From Neofusicoccum parvum (taxonomy: Eukaryota > Ascomycota > Dothideomycetes > Botryosphaeriales > Botryosphaeriaceae), in contig CP087212.1 in the NCBI GenBank assembly GCA_020912385.1, forward strand, positions 186,001 to 250,000: a stretch of DNA of 64,000 nucleotides, given 5' to 3'. Position numbers and translations under genes: made by a program. This document shows positions 56,911-64,000 of the stretch, piece after piece (the stretch's first letter is position 1; the number at the start of each line of letters is the position of its first letter). The notes under the pieces are model-generated. The model was not told where the DNA came from and searched no databases. It saw only the letters and a list, made by a program, of their open reading frames with translations.

Positions 56911-58666
56911 TCACTCCCGCACCCGCACCCGGCACGGATACTTGGACACGGCGTGGCTCCCGCCCGCCGAGTCCGACACGCCGTACGCGCGATGCCCAAA
57001 CGCCGTCGTGACGCCCGCGCGCGGGTGCAGCGCGTCCCACTCGGCGTAGGCGGGCACGACGTCGAAGCGGCGGGCGGTCAGGGCCAGCACGACCTTCAGC
57101 TCGAGCAGCGCCAGGGTCTGGCCGATGCAGTTGCGCGGGCCGAGCTCGAAGGGGCGGTAGGCGGCGCGGGCGGGCGGGTGCAGCGGGTGGCCGGCGGCGA
57201 CGAGCCAGCGGTCGGGCAGGAAGGCGGCCGGCGACGTGAAGAAGCGCGCGTTGCGGTGCAGCGCGAAGCTGAGGTTGTGGATCGTCGTGTTGGCTGTCGG
57301 GTAGCGGTGGCCGTCTTCGTCCGTCAGCGTCGTGCCTGCGTTGCCCACGCGCGTCGAGCCGGCCGGCGGGAAGAGGCGGAGCGTTTCTTTGATGCAGGCG
57401 GTCGTGTAGGTGAGCTGGTTGATCAGGACGGGCGAGGCGGAGAGGAGGCTGCCGGCGGCGCTGGGGTCCGGCCCGAGGACGGCGTCGTGCTCGGCGCGGA
57501 GCCGGGCGAGGCAGGTCGGGTTGTGGGCGAGGAGGTCGTAGGCGTAGATCATAGTGCTGGATGTGGTGTCGTGGCCGGCGAACATGAAGAGGCGGAGTTG
57601 GGTGGCCGCTTGATGCTTGAATGCTGGGTCGAGAGTCTCGGTCTCCCGCTTGTTCTCCGTGGTGTATGCGTCCAAGGCAAGTGAGATGATGGACCGGGCT
57701 CGGCTTCCAGCCTCACCACTCGCCATGTTGGCTTTTCGTTGCGCAAAACACTTTTGAAGCTCCACGTCAATGTGCTTTTGCAACTTCCGGTCATGGTAGG
57801 CCAAAAGCAACGACGGGATGGGATTCAGCCTCTTGAAGGGATTGAGCTCGAGGTTGAAGGTGGTACACTCAATCATCGCGCGGAGGCTCTTCGGAATCGG
57901 GCTGTCTCTTCTTTGATAATCGAAACGGAGATCACTGGACCGAGTCAGCACAGGCCAGTACGGAAGTGGACGTAACCGCTTACAGGGCAATGACACCGAT
58001 GATGTCCAAGGTCAGCCGGAGAGTGTCTTCTTCCAGCTGGAACATCTTGTTTGCCTTTGCATGATCTCGCATCTTCTCAACAAAGATCTCGACATGCTCC
58101 ACAATTTTCGGCGTCTGCTCCAACATGTAATTTGGGCTGAACCCTGGGTTGAATATCGCACGCCACTGCTTCCAAGGACCATCCGGTAAAGTCAGTAGAT
58201 TTTTGCCTCCTGTTATGCTCTCGATACCCTTGGTTACTTCTGGTGATCGAATCGGCTCGCTCACTTCCTCCCTGATCTGCGTTGCCAGCATTGGACTGGT
58301 GACAATAAAGAGTGGCGCGGTGAATGGCCACATGTCGATGTAGACTCCACCTTTTTTTGTTGCAAGAGCCATCTCTGTCAATGGATACTTGGCGTCACAG
58401 TCACTCGGGAGTTTGTCCATGTGTTTCTTTAGCTCAAGCCAGTTTCCAAACATCCAATTCCACTCGCCCACTGGCTGGTCAATCCGTCAGACCTGCGAAT
58501 ATTGATGCGGTAGATTGACTCTGCGTACCAGACCCTGCTTGCGCAAATCATTGAACAGTTTCCGAGTATTGTACATCTTCACCGCTGCGTAAATAACGAT
58601 GCCGACAATGGCGACAAATGCGGTGAACGCCGACCTGCGGAAGGTCTCTGAGCCAGCGGCCTCCAT
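56911..58666 (-). CDS. Cytochrome P450 monooxygenase (third of three)
   Basis: Exons 58666-58529, 58474-57984 and 57934-56911 give 550 residues. The membrane anchor is AFTAFVAIVGIVIYAAVKMY. The first splice gives KQGLPVGEWNWMFGNWLEL, the usual Pro-rich hinge region. GPWKQWRAIFNPGFSPNYML is the C-helix motif WxxxR. The I-helix is FAGHDTTSSTMIYAY, the K-helix KETLRLFPPAG, and the heme loop FELGPRNCIGQTLALLELK. This form is seen in fungal P450s of polyketide pathways such as sterigmatocystin; the substrate here is unknown. It sits between the dead Zn2Cys6 fragment and an MFS exporter, both on the same strand, which suggests a small pathway locus. Confidence 0.93.
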
Positions 58667-59219
58667 TACGAATATCCAAAGAAGTGCGTTGCAGCTTTGT
58701 GCGATAGAGCAAAAGCTAATGGAAGGTGGCTCTGAAAGACTGCGGCATCTGTCAGCACGCGTGTCGTAGAATCAGGATGCAGCGGTGTTTTTAAATAGAA
58801 ATGCCAAGACCCGCCCCTGGCAACCGGTGAGCTTACTAACGAAATGCGTTCACACGAAGGATCAATTGCTCTGCTGCCATCCGATTCATTTCTCAGTTCC
58901 TTGAATTGTGAGACATGTCCAATAAGACGAAATCTTTCGCTGTCACCGACCCGATAACGAGGCGGACTCTTTCTACAGAGCATTATTAGAATTGATACTC
59001 AACTTTCTCTTCCGCGGCGAATCATCATCCGATTACTTACTGGCAGTACTCCTCCATGAAATTGCGAATGCCAGACTGAGTCGACTTATTCAAACACACG
59101 AATCTCGAACCATGCAGACTGCAAAGCCGCCAAACGCCCGTGCCGTCCGCGCTAAATCTTCAAGAGCCTCCATATGACGAGTTCTTCCTCTTGTCTACTT
59201 GACTCTCAGTACCTCTGTG
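58667..59219. other. Intergenic, third P450 promoter
   Basis: Between the P450 start and the DHA1 MFS stop on the same strand. A TTTAAATA element (about 58790) could be the TATA box. No gene is seen. Confidence 0.4.
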
Positions 59220-61074
59220 TCATGCATTTACCGTGTCGTATTTGCTCTTTGCGCGGATTTTCGGACCCCACTTGAACAAAACCCACGGAATGGGCAGCAT
59301 TGCCAAGGATATGAACCCAAGCAAGCTCGTTGCCCAATCTATGCCAAGTTTCTGGTACACTACACAGATTGTCAGCATGTATTCTATGGCATATTAGCTT
59401 GCTCATCGACTGGTCACTGACTCTGTATAGTGAAGAGCGGAAATGCAGCTGAGATGGTATATCTCGCAATTCCGTTTGCCGCTATTGCGCTGGCGCCGGT
59501 GAGAGGCCCATACGTCTGGACGATAAACTGCGACGTGCCAATCTGCGTGCCACGTTAATCCCCTGCCCGGTGTTAGTGGTGCGAGCTGGGCACTCACAAA
59601 GATGCTCAGGTTCCCCCAGGCGAACGGCACCGCCGCAACCAGGCAGCTGGCCCAGTGCACGCTCTCCCGCGCCGACCACGCAAACCAGAAAACCCCGACC
59701 GGCACGCCAACGCTCCCCATCATGGAGACGTACAGCCGAAACTCGGGCGCGGTCGCCGTCTCGCCGGCTGCCATGGCGCGGCGGTATTCCGGCTGGTAGA
59801 AGTGGAAGTCGCAGAACACTGCCGTTGCGCCGGCAAGGAGGACGCCCAGGCCCACGGCGAGGAACGTGAGACCGGTCTGCACGGTGTCGAAGCTGGGTGG
59901 ATTGTTAGCTGTTTGCTCCGGCTCGGAGGCGGCAGAGGTCCGGACGTACCCGTACACGCCTTCAAATACGATTGGGAAGGCCTCGAAGAAGGAGAACAGG
60001 ACGGCGAAGACGAACGCCACGTAAACACTGATACATGTCACGATGGGCTCGGTGGCAAGCATGTGCAGCGGCCGGAGCAACGTGACTGTGAGCAGGAATT
60101 TAATGGCGGCTGCGCCTTGGGGACCAGTCTTTGGTGGAAGGGGAGTGTTCCGGCGTTTGACACGTTTCTTGAGTATTGCCTTTTTGTATGTCTCGGGGAT
60201 GAAAAGGAGCAGGATATAGACGAAAGTCATTCCGAACAGAATGACCCATTGAGTCCAGCGCCAGGTCTTGTACTGTACAACGAACCCGCCAATGAAGGGA
60301 CTGTAAGTATGTCGTGTCAGCGTTTCCGCGTGGCTCTGATACGGGGAACCTCACCCCAGAGAAGGCCCAGCGAAAGGCCACATGACAAAGGAGGTGACTC
60401 CGATAGTGGCCATGCGCTCCGGATACATGTCCGCGCTAGTCCCGGCCCCGACCGCCAGAACCGGGCCAGCAAAGAAGCCAGCAAAAAACCGGCATACAAG
60501 AAAAGAGGCGAAGCTGTTGGAGAAGCCGGCACCAAGAGTGAACAGCGCTGAGACGGGGATGGATGTCCTATAGACAACGTTACGCCCGAAAATCTCGCTG
60601 ATCGGTGCAGCAAGAACGGGGCCAAATCCGAGGCCAATAGTGTATAGTGACAGACCGAGAAGGGCTACGGTTGTCGAAATGTTGAATTTTTGCACGACTT
60701 CGCTGAGAGCGGGGGTATAGACCGAGGAGCCCAGAGTGCTGGTTCGTGTCAGATGCAAATGCAGGGTCCGGTGAATCGGATTATACTGACACCGTGAAAC
60801 CGATTAATCCAACCACCAGCGTGATGCATCCGCGCTTGAGGTAGCTCCAGTTGTGTGGGTTGTCCGGGTCGTCGGGCCCGTCCCAATCCAACGGGCTCGG
60901 GGCCTGGGTTTGCGCAGCATCCAAATATTGATCGCCCTTCTTCTCGACATCGTCGTGATCGATTGAGTTTCTGCTACTGCCGCTATCATGAGGCGTTTCT
61001 ACCGGCTTCTTGGGCCGCGTCGTGGGTCGACCGTCCGCAGACGCCGCGATTGGATACTCCACGATCGGGTCCAT
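59220..61074 (-). CDS. MFS drug/polyamine exporter, DHA1 (12-TM) type
   Basis: Exons 61074-60791, 60738-60355, 60300-59598, 59542-59422 and 59359-59220 give 543 residues. The acidic cytoplasmic N-terminus ends in WDGPDDPDNPHNWSYLKR, the classic fungal DHA1 entry motif (DPxNPxNW). TLGSSVYTPALSEVVQKFNI (segment 1), APISEIFGRNVVYRTSIPV (loop 2-3), and CRFFAGFFAGPVLAVGAGTS with ADMYPERMAT (segments 4-5) follow. PETYKKAILKKRVKRRN begins the central loop. Segment 11 reads IGTSQFIVQTYGPLTGASAI. Such carriers export fungicides, toxins or polyamines across the plasma membrane. Divergent from the enoyl-CoA hydratase with 754 bp between starts. Confidence 0.92.
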
Positions 61075-61828
61075 GGATAAGCTTGGAGTCAAAACTTCAA
61101 GGTTTGGGACACATGTCAATTTTATACGGCGGGAGGTACATTGCGTGCTGTCAAGAAATCCCTGCCCTACAGCCCATCTATCCCGTTTGTGTCTCAAACA
61201 GGGCGCGCATGACATTGTTCAGTAATTGCAAAGGGGAGAATTACTGCGTGGCGCTGCCTCCTGCAGCCTGGCGCAATCCATCGGAAGCCGAGAACTGACT
61301 AGCGGCTATCTCATCAACCATATTTGACATGGTTGACGTTGAGATAGCGGAAGAATCGGCCTCACAATAATGCTCCCGTTGGCTGTGAACCTGGATCTTA
61401 CAGCCGCATCATGCACGACAAATGCTTAGGCTTCAGTGATTTAACAGTCAGCAGTCGGTGCTCGGGATGTGTCTTTGAGCGATGCGATGAATCTTTGTAA
61501 CAGCCGAACCCGTCTCTGGTTTTCGGCTATTGAATAGCTCAGCTCGTTTCCACTCGGTAGAGAACCCGGCGAGTCCAGCCAATGACAGGCTTTGATCACT
61601 ATTTCATAGACGCATGTGGAGGAGCCTTCGGCAAGGGTTCAGTGGTCGGCCGCTGCGGCCGCTGCGCCCTCCCGGCCGGCCAATCCTAGAGCTGGAGGAT
61701 TACTGAACACCAAGCTCAACACCGAGGGCAGCTTCGGCACTAAGCACAGCTCCCTCAACTTGGAATCATATACACGCATCATCCTCAACAACTCACTGGC
61801 ATTATTCATCACTATCAGCACTATCAAA
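61075..61828. promoter_or_regulatory. Divergent promoter, DHA1 MFS / enoyl-CoA hydratase
   Basis: The two genes start outward from this region. At about 61310-61350 the sequence GAGATAGC is repeated as an imperfect palindrome (CTAGCGGCTATCTC and GAGATAGCGG). No gene recognised. Confidence 0.4.
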
Positions 61829-62921
61829 ATGATCCCATCTCCCGATCCCGTCATTGTGCCTGCGTCCTACGAGACCGTGCCGACCACCCACATCAAGGTG
61901 TCACACTATCCTGCCGGAGCCGAGACCGCAACGCCCGTCGTGGTTGTCACACTGAACCGGCCCGAGAAGCAGAATGCATTCACAGTGCAGATGATGGAGG
62001 ACTTCGAGAAAGTCTATCCCATGTTCGATGTGGACGAGCGCGTCAAGGTCGTGGTGCTCACTGGAGCTGGAAAGACGTTCTGCGCGGGAGCAGATCTGGA
62101 GATAGGTTTCGACCACGCCGACAGAGAGCGCATTATGGATCATCGCGACAGGTGCACAGCGCTACTTTGGCCTCGCTCACAGCCAATACTGAATCAAGAT
62201 GCAGTGGCGGTCGCCTCGCTCTTGCCATCTACCGATGTCGCAAGCCAACCATCGTTGCAATGCAAGGCTCCGCGGTTGGACTTGGAATGACCATGACGCT
62301 CCCAGCGGCCATCAGGTAGCAAGATGTCCTCCCGCCATTGACAAGCACTGACACGCAGCAGGATCGCCTACGAAAAGGCGAAATACGGCTTCGTCTTTGC
62401 CCGACGGGGAATCACCATGGAATCCAGCTCCTCGTTCTTCCTGCCGCGCCTCATCGGCTTCTCGCGAGCCTCGTACCTCCTCACCACCGGAGATGTGTAT
62501 CCTCCCAACTCACCACACTTCGGACACTTGTTCCAGGAAACGCTGCCTGATGCGTCAAAAGTGCTGCCGCGGGCGCTGCAGTTGGCGTCAAACATCGCCG
62601 AGAACGTCAGCCCGATGGCTTCCTACTTGAACCGTGCTCTGATGTGGCACAATCCGGGGTCGGCCGAGGCCACTCACCTCGTGGACTCGGCTGTGCTCTA
62701 CCATATGTTCAGCGCCAGGTAAGGATGCAATTGGATGGTAAACAGCGCACAGACTGACAATGCTCAGGGACCAGAAGGAAGGAGTCACGTCTTTCTTCGA
62801 GAAGCGAAAGCCGAAGTTCCAGGCCACGCTGGAGGAAGACGCTCCTCCGAACTTCCCGTGGTGGACTGAGGTGGACACAGGCAGCCGACCCAAGGCTGCC
62901 AAGGGTCAGTCGAAGTTGTGA
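61829..62921 (+). CDS. Peroxisomal enoyl-CoA hydratase/isomerase
   Basis: Exons 61829-62151, 62205-62315, 62362-62718 and 62768-62921 give 314 residues. The crotonase-fold oxyanion-hole motif is [13 protein letters not shown] (around residue 90), and the second is [36 protein letters not shown] carries the Glu expected at the active site. The protein ends in SKL, the type 1 peroxisomal targeting signal, so it probably acts in peroxisomal fatty-acid or side-chain beta-oxidation. The presence of a second exon between the two motifs is required; unspliced DNA shifts frame. A hydratase or a delta3,delta2-isomerase cannot be told apart by eye. It could also serve the neighbouring metabolic genes. 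Confidence 0.92.
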
Positions 62922-63343
62922 AAGTGGTCGGCCAGCGCAACTTCAGTATGCGTAGCTTCAATCGTTTATGGGGGAAACGTTCGTTCGAGGGATGCGGAAT
63001 GGCAATCGTCGCTGCTCTGAAAATGCGTTTCAAAGTGATCCGCAAGCATGTGAGGAAACCCGATGACGAGATCTATAGGGGTTTGCTCTATTGAATGACC
63101 GCTGGGGAATACTACATGCTGGGCGACGCTAATTATAGGGGTTAAATAGGCTTCTTTACCTGATGGCTCAACTCCGGGTAGGCTCGGCGTGCGGGAGATC
63201 TGATTGGCGGGCGCCGTAAGACCTGCAACTGAATTCCTTCAGATGCGTTTGATTGATAGTAGAAGAAAAGAAGCACTGATTTTGAAACATCAGATACGCT
63301 GTCTACGAACATTAATTGTAGTAAGCCTGCTAGTGCCTCACTA
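62922..63343. other. Convergent intergenic region, hydratase / tyrosinase
   Basis: Both genes end toward this region. An 83-codon minus frame just downstream of the tyrosinase stop has no motif. Nothing else seen. Confidence 0.4.
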
Positions 63344-64000
63344 TCACCCATACACGTAGCAAAATGGTCCTTCAATGGTGCTAAGCGCATCACCCAATCT
63401 CATTTCCGGTGCATTAACTCTCAGATCAATCTCGTCGTCCAGGGTACCATTACGCGATGGCGGAGTGTTCTCGATGGTGATAGTGCCGGCAATGGTGTGA
63501 GTGCGGCGTGCAGGATCTTGGTTCTGCCAAATCCACCAGACGCGGTCGATTTGAGCGTGGTGGAGGTAGAATGCCGGATCAGCTGGGCTCGCAAAGAGGT
63601 CACCTCCAGGCTCTCCTCCGATCGTCATATGGCCGCCCTACGTGACGGTTTTAGTTTAATCTGGCAGTGCAGAAAATTTTATGTCACTTACAGCGTGGAC
63701 CCCGAAGAATTGAGAGGTAATTACGCCTTGCATCCATCTCTGGAACGTGCCAATGTCGTTGTGCTCACGGATCAACCAGGCAGTGTCGTTGTCTTTGGTC
63801 CAAGCTGAGGATACATGTTTGTTGATGTCGCGGCGAAGGCACCGAGGGTTGTAGCCAAGGCCATCTGCTTGTGGATTCGACGCTACTCCAGGCATCGTGC
63901 TCATGACGGGGCCAAGGTTGACGGTCCAGCTGCGAAAGTCAACATTCCATATGTGAACCTCAAGATCAAATGGTGTACTTTGTAAAAGGGCCACTTGTGA
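63344..64000 (-). CDS. Tyrosinase (type 3 copper), 3' part only
   Basis: The gene runs off the right edge of the window. Visible exons are 64000-63692 (5' end open) and 63637-63344, about 200 residues. Tyrosinases oxidise phenols to quinones, feeding melanin or secondary-metabolite cross-linking. The CuB half is visible: HNDIGTFQRWMQG, then GVHAGGHMTIGG across the splice, then the hallmark DPAFYLHHAQIDRVWWIWQ with the third CuB histidine. The CuA half must lie beyond position 64000. The C-terminus (GPFCYVYG) is short, without the long extension of large secreted tyrosinases, but the exact class cannot be judged. No signal peptide can be assessed. Confidence 0.85.

Overview
The window is nuclear DNA of a filamentous ascomycete (Pezizomycotina). 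The genes are interrupted by short introns of about 45-100 bp with GT..AG ends and CTAAT/CTGAC-type branch sites. They are packed on both strands, use GC-rich third positions, and encode families typical of such fungi: proteinase K-like protease, GH20, AA5 copper-radical oxidase, siderophore transporter, P450s, NmrA-like reductase and Zn2Cys6 factor. The order cannot be fixed from sequence alone; Dothideomycetes is only a guess. I rebuilt exon structures by hand from splice sites, reading frame and family resemblance; every multi-exon model given keeps frame from start to stop.

Layout. 0.2-9.1 kb: a bacterial-type anhydro-MurNAc kinase (AnmK) gene without introns, a secreted protein of unknown function, a glyoxal oxidase and a small RBR-type ubiquitin ligase. 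9.9-18 kb: mitochondrial import oxidoreductase Mia40, an OM14-like mitochondrial outer-membrane protein with an apparent 2-nt exon, a low-complexity hypothetical protein, a secreted beta-hexosaminidase and a subtilisin-like protease. 19.6-28 kb: a P450, a secreted alpha/beta hydrolase, rRNA-processing protein Fyv7, and an Atos/FAM214-type protein divergent from it. 29.4-43.5 kb: a large secreted GH106-like glycosidase, an MFS transporter, a mitochondrial-looking FAD dehydrogenase, a divergent SnoaL-like/NmrA-like pair, and a nine-exon MFS transporter. 44-53.3 kb: a UPF0643 protein, a second P450, a DHA2 drug-type MFS and a siderophore-iron MFS that converge tail to tail. 54.9-64 kb: gene relics, including a decayed Zn2Cys6 factor, then a third P450, a DHA1 MFS exporter, an enoyl-CoA hydratase with peroxisomal SKL tail, and the 3' part of a tyrosinase that runs off the window.

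How the genes may work together. Housekeeping mitochondrial, ribosome-biogenesis and ubiquitin genes alternate with accessory secreted-enzyme and transporter genes. Three P450s and five MFS transporters lie in the window, but no PKS, NRPS or terpene cyclase is visible. The last 8 kb (regulator relic, P450, exporter, enoyl-CoA hydratase, tyrosinase) looks like a small or partial secondary-metabolism locus; this is inference. No tRNA, rRNA, CRISPR or intact transposon was seen.
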